Below, one piece after another: positions 29,214 through 38,349 of a stretch of DNA of 64,000 nucleotides; the stretch's first letter is position 1; the number at the start of each line of letters is the position of its first letter. Under the pieces are notes generated by a model that saw only the letters and a list, made by a program, of their open reading frames with translations, was not told the DNA's origin and ran no database searches. The stretch spans positions 930,001 to 994,000 of the forward strand of contig NZ_FNUB01000005.1 of NCBI RefSeq assembly GCF_900105985.1, in the 5' to 3' direction. A program made the position numbers and the translations under genes. This DNA comes from Tenacibaculum sp. MAR_2010_89 (GTDB taxonomy: Bacteria > Bacteroidota > Bacteroidia > Flavobacteriales > Flavobacteriaceae).

Positions 29214-29801
29214 ATGAGTAAAAAAGTAGGATTGTATTTCGGAACATTCAACCCTATACACATGGGGCATTTGGTTATAGCAAACCATATGGTTGAAAAC
29301 TCTGACCTTGATGAAATATGGATGGTGGTAACACCTCATAATCCTTTTAAGAAAAAAAGTTCACTTTTAGATAACCACCATCGTTTAGAAATGGTGTACT
29401 TGGCAACTAAAGAGTATGATAATATTAAACCGTCTGATATTGAATTTAGTTTGCCTCAACCTAATTATACAATTAACACTTTAACTCATATTTCTGATAA
29501 ATTTCCAACATACTCATTTAGTATTATAATGGGAGAGGATAACTTAAAAAGTTTCCATAAATGGAAAAATTATGAAGCTATTTTAGATGATTATAGTGTT
29601 TATGTTTATCCTAGAATATCAGAAGGGATTATTGAGACTCAGTTTGATAATCACATAAAAATTAATAGAGTAGAAGCTCCAATTGTTCAAATTTCTTCTA
29701 CAATGATTCGAAATGCTATAAAGCTAGATAAATCAGTACGTCCACTCCTTTCTAATGAAGTATGGAAGTATATTGATGAGATGAATTTTTATAAAAAATA
29801 A
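29214..29801 (+). CDS. nadD: Nicotinate-nucleotide adenylyltransferase
   Basis: 195 residues. GTFNPIHMGHL (the GxFxPxHxGH nucleotidyltransferase signature), TPHNPFKKK, IMGEDNLKSFHKW and the C-terminal ISSTMIRNAI. Makes deamido-NAD. Last gene of the yicC-gmk-nadD unit. Confidence 0.96.
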   Translation: MSKKVGLYFGTFNPIHMGHLVIANHMVENSDLDEIWMVVTPHNPFKKKSSLLDNHHRLEMVYLATKEYDNIKPSDIEFSLPQPNYTINTLTHISDKFPTYSFSIIMGEDNLKSFHKWKNYEAILDDYSVYVYPRISEGIIETQFDNHIKINRVEAPIVQISSTMIRNAIKLDKSVRPLLSNEVWKYIDEMNFYKK

Positions 29802-29867
29802 ACTTTTTTTAAAACTTTTTAAAACTTCTTAGGTCAAAGAACTGATTAACATTAAAAATTAGTAATT

Positions 29868-30713
29868 ATGACTTTAAGATTTGTAAAAAGAAATTTATGT
29901 TACCTTGCATTTTTAGGACTTTTAGTATTCACTTCATGTGAGTCAAATAGTAATGAAGAACTATTAAATAATGATTTAACAACCGAAGAAGCATTAAAAG
30001 TTGTTTTAGCAGATGATATATCATCAGATGTCGATGATGTTATTGAAGATGATTCTGTAGAAAGTGAGTTAGCGTCAAGAGGAACAACAACTAGTAATCA
30101 TCCATCTTGTTTAGAAAGAACTGTTGAAAATACCACAAACGGTAAAATAGTAACTTTAGATTTTGGAGCTGGTTGTGAAGGGAAAAAAGGGCGAGTTTTT
30201 GCTGGGAAAATTATTATAGAATATGTTCGTGAAAATGATTCATTTTCTAAAACCGTATCATTTGAAAACTTCTCAGTTAATGGAAATGCTATTGAAGGAG
30301 GAATGTCGGCAACCAAAGTAAAAGAAAATACAAATGGTAATCCTGAGAGAACGCATACCGTTGATATTACAATTACATTAGAGTCAGGAGAAACTATTGT
30401 TAAAAAAGGAGAAAAAGTAAAAGAAAAAATAGCAGGTGCTGATACAAAAGATAGGGGAGATGATGTGTTTTTAATTTCAGGTTTTTGGGAGTCAGTTAAT
30501 AAAAATGGTGATGCTAAAAAAGCACAAATAACAACTAGCTTAAGAAGAGAATATGCATGTAAATATATTGTTAGTGGTGTAGTTGAATTAACTAAAGGGA
30601 CTAGCAAATATGTATTGGATTTTGGTGATGGTTCTTGTGATAATTTAGCAACAATTACTGATGAAGCTGGAAGGGTTAAAGAAATAACGTTGAAAAATAG
30701 AAAACGTAAATAG
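29868..30713 (+). CDS. Lipoprotein with two related beta modules, upstream of ECF sigma
   Basis: 281 residues. Lipobox LVFTSCES (C24 region), an acidic stretch (DDISSDVDDVIEDDSVESE), then two modules sharing the pattern C-x(n)-G-x-IVTLDFGAGCEG / C-x(n)-G-x-YVLDFGDGSCDN followed by G-x-I or E-I-T-L strands. Cys pairs in each module could form disulfides. I do not recognise a named family. It is co-oriented with the sigma/anti-sigma genes that follow after a terminator, so a link to that envelope-stress module is possible. Confidence 0.7.
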   Translation: MTLRFVKRNLCYLAFLGLLVFTSCESNSNEELLNNDLTTEEALKVVLADDISSDVDDVIEDDSVESELASRGTTTSNHPSCLERTVENTTNGKIVTLDFGAGCEGKKGRVFAGKIIIEYVRENDSFSKTVSFENFSVNGNAIEGGMSATKVKENTNGNPERTHTVDITITLESGETIVKKGEKVKEKIAGADTKDRGDDVFLISGFWESVNKNGDAKKAQITTSLRREYACKYIVSGVVELTKGTSKYVLDFGDGSCDNLATITDEAGRVKEITLKNRKRK

Positions 30714-30720
30714 CAGCAGT

Positions 30721-30756
30721 TTAAAAGCCAAATTGAGATACTTAATTTGGCTTTTT
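30721..30756 (+). terminator. Terminator after the two-module lipoprotein gene
   Basis: Arms AAAAGCCAAATT / AATTTGGCTTTT with a 9-nt loop. Confidence 0.82.
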
Positions 30757-30831
30757 AAAATAAATTAACTATTTTATTAAAACTTTTTTCCTTTTAAAGG
30801 GTCTAACAATCAACACTATTCTATAAGTACT

Positions 30832-31395
30832 ATGAATGAAGCTAACTTTATAAAAGAACTATCAAGTAAAAAGTATAGAGATAGGGCTTTTACAAAATTA
30901 TTAGATTTGTATCAGGAAAGATTGTATTGGCATATAAGGAAAATAGTAGGGACTCATGAAAATGCAGATGATGTTCTGCAAAATACTTTTATAAGAGTGT
31001 ATAAAAGTTTGTCAAAATTTAAACAAGAAAGTTCTTTGCACACTTGGATGTATAGAATAGCTTATAATGAATCTATTCGGTTTTTAGAGAAAGAAAAAAA
31101 GAAAAGCTTTTCATCATTACAGGAAGTAGATGATGCTTTTTTAAGTAATTTAAAAAGTGATGTGTTTTTTGATGGGGAACAAGCTCAAATAAAATTACAT
31201 GAAATATTAAGTGTATTAACTGAAAACCAAAAAAGAGTTTTTCAGATGAAATATTATGATAATTTAAAGTTTAGGGAAATATCTAAGCTTTTGAAAATTA
31301 GTGAGAGTACAATTAAAACGCATTATTATGCAGTTGTAAAACACATAGAAAAAAACATTACTACTATTGAATATATAGAAAAAATTAAAGCATAG
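30832..31395 (+). CDS. ECF-type RNA polymerase sigma factor
   Basis: 187 residues. Region 2 (TKLLDLYQERLYWHIRKIVGTHENADDVLQNTFIRVYKSLSKF-like, about 20-65) with SLHTWMYRIAYNESIRFL, and region 4 HTH (about 125-175, LTENQKRVFQMKYYDNLKFREISKLLKISESTIKTHYY). Six bases before a single-TM protein that is the likely anti-sigma. Confidence 0.93.
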   Translation: MNEANFIKELSSKKYRDRAFTKLLDLYQERLYWHIRKIVGTHENADDVLQNTFIRVYKSLSKFKQESSLHTWMYRIAYNESIRFLEKEKKKSFSSLQEVDDAFLSNLKSDVFFDGEQAQIKLHEILSVLTENQKRVFQMKYYDNLKFREISKLLKISESTIKTHYYAVVKHIEKNITTIEYIEKIKA

Positions 31396-31401
31396 TTTGT
31401 A

Positions 31402-31782
31402 ATGAGCGTACAAAGTGATAACTTTATCTATCGAAATACATTAGATGTGAATTCAGAAAAAATACATAAAAAAGATTTAGGACTAAGTGTGCCAGACGGT
31501 TATTTTGAAAAATCAAAAAACTCAATACTTAGTGAAACTATTGGTCAAAATAAAAAAGGAAAAATCATTTTTCTTTCTAAGAAAATGTACATTTGGTCTG
31601 CAGCTGCAGTAATAGCATTATTATTTGTTTTGGCTGTATATAATCCTTTTGATAATGTAGGCTATGAATTAGAGAATGACATTTTAATAGCATCTATTAT
31701 AGAAGAAGAATCTGATATTGATGATTTGTTAGATGAATATGTAAATGAAGAATTACTTACAAAAGAAGTTTTTGTAGAATAG
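31402..31782 (+). CDS. Single-pass membrane protein, probable anti-sigma factor
   Basis: 126 residues: a charged N-terminal cytoplasmic region of about 60 residues (includes LSVPDGYFEKSKNSIL), one transmembrane segment (about 62-82, YIWSAAAVIALLFVLAVYNPF) and an acidic outer tail (IEEESDIDDLLDEYVNEE). No zinc-finger motif. Position right after the ECF sigma gene and the topology support an anti-sigma role; sequence alone does not prove it. Confidence 0.7.
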   Translation: MSVQSDNFIYRNTLDVNSEKIHKKDLGLSVPDGYFEKSKNSILSETIGQNKKGKIIFLSKKMYIWSAAAVIALLFVLAVYNPFDNVGYELENDILIASIIEEESDIDDLLDEYVNEELLTKEVFVE

Positions 31783-31838
31783 ATTACAACTTTTTTAGAA
31801 TATAAGGGTCTAAAGAATAGAGTTTAATAAGATAAAAG

Positions 31839-32282
31839 ATGAGAAGTTTGAAAGTTATAGGAATTATTTTAATATCACTTTTTTTAAGTGTGTTTAAAGT
31901 GTATTCTCAAGATTTACAAGGAGAGTTAAACCTTTCAGAAGAGCAAAAAGAGTTATTAAAGACTCAAAAAAAATTAATAAAAAAACATAGGAAAGCGTTT
32001 AAGGAAACACTTTCACAAGAACAATTAACAATATTAAAAAATAGTTCTTTAACAAAAGTAGAAAGACAGATAGCTTTAAAAAATACACTTACTTCTTTCC
32101 AAAAAAGAATTATAAAGCAAAATAATGTGAGTGTAAAAAATGTAAAAGCTAAGTTTAGAGCAACATTAACACCAAAGCAACGACAACAATTAAAGCGAAG
32201 GGTTGGGAATAAAAAGAAAATGGTTAGAAAAAATATAAAAAAAAATTTAAATAGAGAGAAAAGAAGAAGAATAAGGAATTGA
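31839..32282 (+). CDS. Small basic exported protein, Spy/LTXXQ-like
   Basis: 147 residues. Signal peptide ends near VYSQ. The mature part is all helical and strongly basic, with LSEEQKELLKTQKKL, LSQEQLTILKN and LTPKQRQQLKRR: repeated L(T/S)xxQ-type motifs as in Spy/CpxP/LTXXQ periplasmic chaperones and sensors. Third gene of a sigma/anti-sigma/sensor set, by analogy with CnrH-Y-X or CpxP arrangements. The tail is almost entirely Lys/Arg (KKNLNREKRRRIRN). Confidence 0.7.
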   Translation: MRSLKVIGIILISLFLSVFKVYSQDLQGELNLSEEQKELLKTQKKLIKKHRKAFKETLSQEQLTILKNSSLTKVERQIALKNTLTSFQKRIIKQNNVSVKNVKAKFRATLTPKQRQQLKRRVGNKKKMVRKNIKKNLNREKRRRIRN

Positions 32283-32310
32283 TAAGATTTTTTTAAACTT
32301 GTTTTATTTT

Positions 32311-32337
32311 AGTGGTTGAAAGTTCAACCACTTTTTG
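32311..32337 (+). terminator. Terminator after the ECF module
   Basis: Perfect 10-bp arms AGTGGTTGAA / TTCAACCACT with a 2-nt gap and a T-run. Confidence 0.85.
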
Positions 32338-32352
32338 TATTTTTAAATTATC

Positions 32353-33240
32353 ATGAAAAAACTATGCTTAAAATTTTTGTTACTATTTAGTGTTATAGCA
32401 TCATATGCTCAAGAAAAACAAAATGAAAGTAATGAAGTAGATGTAATAACAGAAGAAGATGAAATCTTAGATAGTTTATTTAATGATGAAACTATTGAAG
32501 ACTTATTTAAATTATCTGAAAATTTAGATTTTTTACATTTTTCAATTAATTATAATAACAAAACATATTTTTCTGGAAGAGATATTGGAATAGACCAATT
32601 TTCTATAACTCCTCAAATAAACTATATTCATTCGAAAGGGTATTTTGCAGGAATTTTTGGTGTTTATTATAATGAATTAGAACCTAAATGGGATTATACT
32701 TCAATAACAGTTGGTTATGGGAAACGATTTGGTAAGAATAAACAATTTAGGTGGTCAACTTATTATGATAGGTATTTTTTTAGTGAACCAAGCAACAATC
32801 CTTTGAAGAACGCAATAAATTTTAGTTTAGAGTTAGACAATAAATCAAGAACTTTAGGAACTGAATTAGCTACAAGTTTATTATTTGGAAGTGAGAGTTC
32901 TATTCAAATAGTATCGTCTAGTTATGGTGAAATTTCATTAACGAAAGGAAAGAAAAATGAATTAAAATTTAGACCAGAATTACGACTTATTGTAGCTCAA
33001 CAAACAATTCAATTAGCGCAAACTTTTACTTTTAGAGATCGAGTTTTTACTGTGTATAAACAAAACAATGAATTTGGGTTATTGAATGCACAGTTTTTAT
33101 TACCTCTTCAATATTCCTATGCCGGATTTGATTTTGAAGCAGGGTATATTTTAAATCTTCCATCAGCTTTAGAAGGAGAATCTAACCTTAAAACTACAGG
33201 AACATTTATGTTTTCTGTAGCATATTTATTAGGATTATAA
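32353..33240 (+). CDS. Putative outer-membrane beta-barrel protein
   Basis: 295 residues. Signal peptide ends near SYAQ, then an acidic N-terminal segment (VDVITEEDEILDSLFNDETIEDLF) and alternating amphipathic strands (ITPQINYIHSKGYFAGIFGVYY, SITVGYGKRFG, FRWSTYYDRYFF) down to a C-terminal aromatic strand ending LLGL. About 12 strands are plausible. No family name recognised. Single gene. Confidence 0.65.
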   Translation: MKKLCLKFLLLFSVIASYAQEKQNESNEVDVITEEDEILDSLFNDETIEDLFKLSENLDFLHFSINYNNKTYFSGRDIGIDQFSITPQINYIHSKGYFAGIFGVYYNELEPKWDYTSITVGYGKRFGKNKQFRWSTYYDRYFFSEPSNNPLKNAINFSLELDNKSRTLGTELATSLLFGSESSIQIVSSSYGEISLTKGKKNELKFRPELRLIVAQQTIQLAQTFTFRDRVFTVYKQNNEFGLLNAQFLLPLQYSYAGFDFEAGYILNLPSALEGESNLKTTGTFMFSVAYLLGL

Positions 33241-33287
33241 CAAAATTTTAATACTTCTGTAAGAAAAGAATTGAAAAATTTTCGTTG

Positions 33288-33295
33288 TATATTTG
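33288..33295 (+). promoter_or_regulatory. -7 box for the M23 peptidase gene
   Basis: TATATTTG (TAnnTTTG) 28 bases before the GTG start at 33324. The nearest TTG (33271-33273) gives a spacer of only 14. Confidence 0.45.
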
Positions 33296-33323
33296 AAATC
33301 CAAACTTACTATATTACTTAACT

Positions 33324-34187
33324 GTGGCCAAAAAACATAAAAAAGGAAAGTTAAAACAGAAGCTAACAGACAAATACAGATTGGTTATTTTAAATGAAGA
33401 TACTTTTCAAGAGCGATTTTCTTTAAAATTATCAAGATTAAATGTATTTGTTTTTGGTGGTTTGTTTTCAATATTATTAGTGATGTTAACAACACTAATA
33501 ATAGCTTTTACTTCATTAAGAGAATATATACCGGGATATTCTTCAACATCATTAAAAAAGAAAGCAACCCGTTTAATTTATAAGGCAGATTCATTAAAAC
33601 AAAAATTAACAGTTTTAGAGAATTATACAAGAGCTATTAAGCCAGTTTTAACAGGAGAAATAGAACCAGAAAAAATAGACTCTATTATAAGTGATGGAAT
33701 GGGAGTAGTTTTAGATGAGAAACTATTACAGCCTACTAAAAAAGATTCAGTTTTTAGAGAAAAAGTAGAAAGTAAAGATAGATTTCCTTTAACCGAAGGA
33801 GGTTTAAATAGAGCAAAAAACGTATTCTTTTCTCCATTAAAAGGAAACATGTCTCAAGAATTTGATGTTAACGAAAAACATTTTGCTGTTGATATTGTTG
33901 CTCAAACTGGTACTCCTGTTATGGCAATTGCTGATGGTACAGTTATTTTAGCAGAGTGGACTGCTGAAACTGGTTATGTAATTATGTTACAGCATACTAA
34001 TAAGTTTATTTCTGTTTATAAACACAATGGAACATTGTTAAAAGAACAGGGAGAAATAGTAAAATCAGGTGAGGTAATAGCAAATGTAGGTTCAACAGGT
34101 GAGTTATCTACAGGACCGCATTTACATTTTGAGTTATGGAATAATGGGTACCCAGTAAATCCAATAAATTATATAGATTTTCAGTAA
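33324..34187 (+). CDS. M23 family metallopeptidase, membrane-anchored
   Basis: 287 residues from GTG 33324, giving MAKKHKKGKLKQKLTDKYRLVILNEDTFQE-type N-terminus that is usual in Flavobacteriia. One transmembrane helix (about 42-65), a short coiled-coil-like stretch (about 75-100) and a LytM/M23 domain with H186 and D190 (KHFAVD) and H266-L-H268 (HLHFEL). All zinc ligands are present, so an active peptidoglycan endopeptidase is likely. Its stop codon abuts the start of the GH3 gene. Confidence 0.92.
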   Translation: MAKKHKKGKLKQKLTDKYRLVILNEDTFQERFSLKLSRLNVFVFGGLFSILLVMLTTLIIAFTSLREYIPGYSSTSLKKKATRLIYKADSLKQKLTVLENYTRAIKPVLTGEIEPEKIDSIISDGMGVVLDEKLLQPTKKDSVFREKVESKDRFPLTEGGLNRAKNVFFSPLKGNMSQEFDVNEKHFAVDIVAQTGTPVMAIADGTVILAEWTAETGYVIMLQHTNKFISVYKHNGTLLKEQGEIVKSGEVIANVGSTGELSTGPHLHFELWNNGYPVNPINYIDFQ

Positions 34188-35681
34188 ATGAGTATTAAAT
34201 CAAAATTAGCAATACCTTTTGCTAAGCAAGTAAGAAAACGAGTTTATAAATGGGCTAATAATCCGCATCAAACTCAAGAAAAAGTATTTGAGTACTTAAT
34301 AACTGAAGGGTGTAAAACGGCTTTTGGAAAAGATCATGATTTTATATCTATTAATACTTATGAAGATTTTAAAAAACGTGTGCCTGTAAATGATTATGAA
34401 GGTTTACGAAGTTATGTTGATAGAATTGTAGAAGGAGAAGAGAATGTACTTTGGAAAGGTAAACCTATTTATTTTGCAAAAACATCTGGAACAACATCTG
34501 GAGCCAAGTATATTCCTATAACTAAAGAGTCAATGCCAACTCATATTAAGGCAGCACGTAACGCATTGTTATTTTATATAGCAGAAACTAAAGATGCTAG
34601 TTTTGTTAATGGAAAAATGATATTTCTTCAGGGAAGCCCTGTGTTGGAAGATAAAAATGGTGTAAAATTGGGGCGTTTAAGTGGTATAGCAGCACATTAT
34701 GTGCCAAATTATTTGTTGAAAAATCGTTTACCAAGTTGGGAAACAAATTGTATTGAAGATTGGGATACAAAAGTAGATAAAGTTGTTGAAGAAACATTAC
34801 CGGAAGATATGACGGTAATTAGTGGGATTCCATCATGGGTTCAAATGTATTTTGAAAAACTAATTGATAAAACAGGAAAAACAATTTCTGAGATATTTCC
34901 GAATTTTAATTTTTTCGTGTATGGGGGAGTGAATTTTGAACCGTATAAGAATAAATTTGAAGCGCTTATAGGAAAGAAAATAGATTATGTAGAGTTGTAC
35001 CCAGCATCAGAAGGATTTATAGCGTATCAAGATTCTCAAACGGAAAAAGGAATGTTATTACAGTTAAATTCAGGAATTTTTTATGAATTTATTCCAGCCA
35101 CTGAATTTTTTGAAGATAGTCCAACAAGAATATCATTAAAAGATGTAAAAATTGGAGTTAATTATGTAATCATTTTAAATACTTCTGCCGGTTTATGGGG
35201 GTATAATATTGGAGATACAGTAGAGTTTACGTCACTAAAACCTTATAGAATTAAGGTAACTGGACGTATTAAGCATTTTATTTCTGCTTTTGGAGAACAT
35301 GTTATAGGAAAGGAAGTAGAAAAAGCATTAAATGAAGCTATTATTGGTACCGATATAAATGTTAGTGAATTTACGGTAGCACCGCAAGTAAACCCTGAGG
35401 ACGGCTTACCTTATCATGAATGGTTTATTGAATTTGAAAATGAACCAAACAATATTGAAGAATTATCTTTAAAGATTGATGCTTCTATGCAAGCACAAAA
35501 TATATATTATCAAGATCTAATTGAGGGAAAAATATTACGTCCACTAGTTATTAGAAAAGTAAAAAAAGGCGGATTTCATGAGTACATGAAATCTATAGGT
35601 AAATTTGGAGGACAGAATAAAATACCTCAGTTGTCAGATAATCGTAAAATTGCAGATGTTTTAAATGATTTTCTGCTTTAA
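34188..35681 (+). CDS. GH3 family acyl-adenylating enzyme
   Basis: 497 residues; ATG directly follows the M23 stop. FAKTSGTTSGAKYIPITKES is the ATP-binding P-loop of the GH3 branch of the ANL superfamily; YGGVNFEPYK, ELYPASEGFIAYQD and GYNIGDTVEFTSLKPYRIKVTGRIKHFISAFGEHV follow in order. In plants GH3 enzymes conjugate hormones to amino acids; the bacterial substrate is unknown. Widespread beside the M23 gene in Flavobacteriia. Confidence 0.9.
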   Translation: MSIKSKLAIPFAKQVRKRVYKWANNPHQTQEKVFEYLITEGCKTAFGKDHDFISINTYEDFKKRVPVNDYEGLRSYVDRIVEGEENVLWKGKPIYFAKTSGTTSGAKYIPITKESMPTHIKAARNALLFYIAETKDASFVNGKMIFLQGSPVLEDKNGVKLGRLSGIAAHYVPNYLLKNRLPSWETNCIEDWDTKVDKVVEETLPEDMTVISGIPSWVQMYFEKLIDKTGKTISEIFPNFNFFVYGGVNFEPYKNKFEALIGKKIDYVELYPASEGFIAYQDSQTEKGMLLQLNSGIFYEFIPATEFFEDSPTRISLKDVKIGVNYVIILNTSAGLWGYNIGDTVEFTSLKPYRIKVTGRIKHFISAFGEHVIGKEVEKALNEAIIGTDINVSEFTVAPQVNPEDGLPYHEWFIEFENEPNNIEELSLKIDASMQAQNIYYQDLIEGKILRPLVIRKVKKGGFHEYMKSIGKFGGQNKIPQLSDNRKIADVLNDFLL

Positions 35682-35698
35682 TTATAAATAAATAAAGA

Positions 35699-36256
35699 AT
35701 GAAAATAATAGCTACAAGTATAGGAGAACGTAAAGAAGTAGATTGGAAAGGAAAAACGATTACTACTGGTATTTTTAAATTTCCTGTTGAAAAAGCTATT
35801 TATTTAGATGTTGAAGAAATAAAAGGAGATGCTATTTGTAATAGAGAAAGCCATGGAGGAGTAGATCAAGCTGTATATGGGTATTCTCAAAAACATTATG
35901 AGTATTGGAAAGAATTTTATCCAGATTTGGAATGGCAACATGGAATGTTTGGTGAAAATTTAACAATTGACGATTTAGATGAAACTAAGATTCATGTAGG
36001 AGATACTTATAAAGTAGGGGAGGCAATATTAGAAGTAACTAAGCCAAGAGAGCCATGTATGAAACTTGGAGTTCGTTTTAATAATATGAAAATTGTAAAG
36101 CAATTTTGGCAACAGAATTATTCAGGAATTTATTTTAAAGTTTTAGAAACTGGTTTTGTAAAATCTGGAGATCAGTTTATACAGATAAAATCATGTACTG
36201 ACGCTAAAACTATTGCTGAGGTATATAATGAAAAAAGAACTAAAAATAAATCTTAA
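35699..36256 (+). CDS. MOSC domain protein (YiiM-like)
   Basis: 185 residues. GDAICNRESHGGVDQAVYGYS, HGMFGENLTIDDLDE and KPREPCMKLGVRF (C120, the conserved cysteine thought to bind molybdenum cofactor sulfur). YiiM-type proteins reduce N-hydroxylated compounds. Its last four bases overlap the stop of the interrupted VOC gene on the other strand. Confidence 0.9.
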   Translation: MKIIATSIGERKEVDWKGKTITTGIFKFPVEKAIYLDVEEIKGDAICNRESHGGVDQAVYGYSQKHYEYWKEFYPDLEWQHGMFGENLTIDDLDETKIHVGDTYKVGEAILEVTKPREPCMKLGVRFNNMKIVKQFWQQNYSGIYFKVLETGFVKSGDQFIQIKSCTDAKTIAEVYNEKRTKNKS

Positions 36257-36597
36257 TTATCTGACCAAACAGCGAGCTCATTTCCAGAAGGATCAGTAAA
36301 ATGAAATCTTCTTCCACCAGGAAATGAGAAAATATTTTTAGTTATTTTTCCTTCAAATTTGACAATTAAATTTTGAATGCTTTCTAAGTCTTTATGATAT
36401 AATACGACCAATACCCCATTTTTTATTTTTTTTTCAGATTTTTCAAACCCTCCTTCTACACCACTATTTGAAAAAGCAACATAGTTAGGGCCATAATCGG
36501 TAAAAAATCACTCAAAAGTATTGGTGTAAAATGTTTTTATCTTTTCAAGATTACTAGCTGTAAATTCTATATAATTTATGTGATTGTTGGTATTCAT
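36253..36597 (-). pseudogene. VOC/glyoxalase-family gene interrupted by one in-frame TGA
   Basis: Reading the minus strand from ATG 36595-36597 gives MNTNNHINYIEFTASNLEKI..FYTNTFE, then TGA at 36508-36510 (codon 30), then in the same frame FFTDYGPNYVAFSNSGVEGGF ... FPGGRRFHFTDPSGNELAVWSDN and TAA at 36253. The whole is 114 codons, the normal length of a small VOC protein. In relatives the position after FYxxxFx is normally Trp (TGG), so one G-to-A change explains the stop. Either a recent pseudogene or a sequencing error; no frameshift and no other damage is seen. Confidence 0.85.
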
Positions 36598-36646
36598 TTA
36601 CTATAGTTTTAGTCAATGTAATTTCAGTGAAAGATAGAACTAAAAA

Positions 36647-37888
36647 CTAAAGGTTATACATTACTTTTCTCTTTTTTAGTAGGTATTCTTTTTCTAATGA
36701 ATTATTTACATTTTTTAAAGAAATATCAATATATTTTATAGCTTCTTTAATTTTTCCAGTTTGATAAAAGAACTCGGCTTTGGCTCCAAAATATAAATAA
36801 GAGCGTTGCCCTAAATCAAGAGGAGTAATTTTATCAAAATAGTAATTCGCTTTAATATAGTTTTTACTTTGTAAACACACTACAGCCATACTTAATAAAT
36901 GTGAAGTAGTTGGTTGTAGTTTATATAAGTGTTGATACCATTGTAATATTTTATTCCAATTTGTTTGCTCAAAGTTAGGTGCTTTAATATGTTCAGCTAT
37001 TATAGCAGCTTCATAATGATAACAAGAAAATTCATCGTTTTCTACAGCTTTATTCATCATTGCATTTCCTAATTGTATTAAAGGAAAAGACCATTTGTTT
37101 CTATCTTGAGTTTTTAAATCGAGTAATTCGTTTTCAGTATTTATTTTTGCATCTAAGCGAGCGGCATGAAAACACATTAAAGCAAACAATGCATAACTAG
37201 CAGAAATATTTGTGTGCTTATTTTTTAATAACATTTTACATAAACGCATAGCTTCACCGCACAATTCTTTTTGGATTAAAATTTCTTTTTTATTAGAATG
37301 AAATCCTTCATTAAAGATGAGGTATAAAATTTCTAGAACACTTTCAATTCTAATAGGTAATTGATTTCCAGTTGGTATTTTGAATTGTAAGTTTGTTTTC
37401 TGAATGTTTTGTTTAGCCCTTAATAATCTTTTTTTTATGGTTTCTTCTTTAGTCAATAAAGCAGAGGCTATTTCTTTTATACTAAATCCAGAAATGGTTT
37501 TTAAGGCAAATGAAATTCTATCTTTTGCATTTAAACTTGGATGACAAGCAGTGAAAATCATTCGTAATTGAGCATCCTCAATTTCAGTATCTAAAAAAAG
37601 GTCATTGATGGAAATAGCTTCAATACCATTTTTAATTTCCGGGATATATTTCTTTTCAGCTTTTAATTTTCTAAATAAATCTAAAACTCTATTTTTTGCA
37701 GCATGAGTTAACCATGCTTCAGGATTATCAGGTTGCTGATTACGCCAACTTGTACTTGTTTTTAAAAAAGTATCTTGAACAGCATCTTCTATAATTTCAA
37801 GATTAGATAATCCAAAAATTCGAGTTAAAACAGCAACCATCTTCCCGCTATGATGGCGGAAAAGATGATCTATGAGTTTAGAATCCAT
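36647..37888 (-). CDS. ECF42-type RNA polymerase sigma factor with long C-terminal domain
   Basis: 413 residues, more than twice a normal ECF factor. Region 2 (VLTRIFGLSNLEIIEDAVQDTFLKTSTSW, PEAWLTHAAKNRVLDLFRK), region 4 HTH (FALKTISGFSIKEIASALLTKEETIKKRLLRAKQ), then about 230 residues of helical/TPR-like extension with the family landmark LYLIFNEGFHS. Such proteins are usually paired with YciI/DGPF-domain genes; here the stop of that gene and this ATG overlap in TAATG, so they are translationally coupled. Confidence 0.92.
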   Translation of the reverse strand: MDSKLIDHLFRHHSGKMVAVLTRIFGLSNLEIIEDAVQDTFLKTSTSWRNQQPDNPEAWLTHAAKNRVLDLFRKLKAEKKYIPEIKNGIEAISINDLFLDTEIEDAQLRMIFTACHPSLNAKDRISFALKTISGFSIKEIASALLTKEETIKKRLLRAKQNIQKTNLQFKIPTGNQLPIRIESVLEILYLIFNEGFHSNKKEILIQKELCGEAMRLCKMLLKNKHTNISASYALFALMCFHAARLDAKINTENELLDLKTQDRNKWSFPLIQLGNAMMNKAVENDEFSCYHYEAAIIAEHIKAPNFEQTNWNKILQWYQHLYKLQPTTSHLLSMAVVCLQSKNYIKANYYFDKITPLDLGQRSYLYFGAKAEFFYQTGKIKEAIKYIDISLKNVNNSLEKEYLLKKRKVMYNL

Positions 37889-38238
37889 TAACTGTCAAAT
37901 ACCATAATTTCACGAATTTCTACCGTGTTTCCTAAGTCGTAATCAGGGAAATCTTGCGCAATTTCTTGTACTGAATCAAAATCACTAGCTTCAACTAAAT
38001 AATAACCCCCTACAATTTCTTTAACTTCAGCTGAAGTTAAATCTGTAACTGTTCTATTTTGTCCAACAATACGTCTTATTTGTGATGTTAAAGCTTCTCC
38101 ACCACGTAAGATACCAGCCTTTTCCATTTTCTCGCTCCATGCAAACCATTTTTCCATGCGATTTTGTATTTCTTCTGGAGAAAGTCCAAGATCAGTGTAT
38201 TCAGTTCCAACAAAAAGCATCATAAATTTTTTCATCAT
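37888..38238 (-). CDS. YciI-like (DGPF domain) protein
   Basis: 116 residues. KFMMLFVG at the start, MEKWFAWSEKMEKAGILRGGEAL, GGYYLVEASDFDSVQEIAQDFPDY and the closing EIREIMVF. Conserved genomic partner of ECF42 sigma factors; biochemical role not established. First gene of the two-gene operon. Confidence 0.9.
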   Translation of the reverse strand: MMKKFMMLFVGTEYTDLGLSPEEIQNRMEKWFAWSEKMEKAGILRGGEALTSQIRRIVGQNRTVTDLTSAEVKEIVGGYYLVEASDFDSVQEIAQDFPDYDLGNTVEIREIMVFDS

Positions 38239-38349
38239 TTAAAGTTTTAAAGTTTTGTATTAGTAAGACGTTTTCCAAAAATAAAAAAGGACACTTTTTT
38301 TAATTTTATTTCAAAATTAAATTATGAATACTAATTTAACTAAATAATT

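Noticed and set aside
36508..36510. TGA as selenocysteine or as a reassigned Trp codon
   Set aside because: No selenocysteine insertion hairpin evident, VOC proteins of this type are not selenoproteins, and TGA is used as a normal stop by other genes here (for example the displaced tip at 44972).
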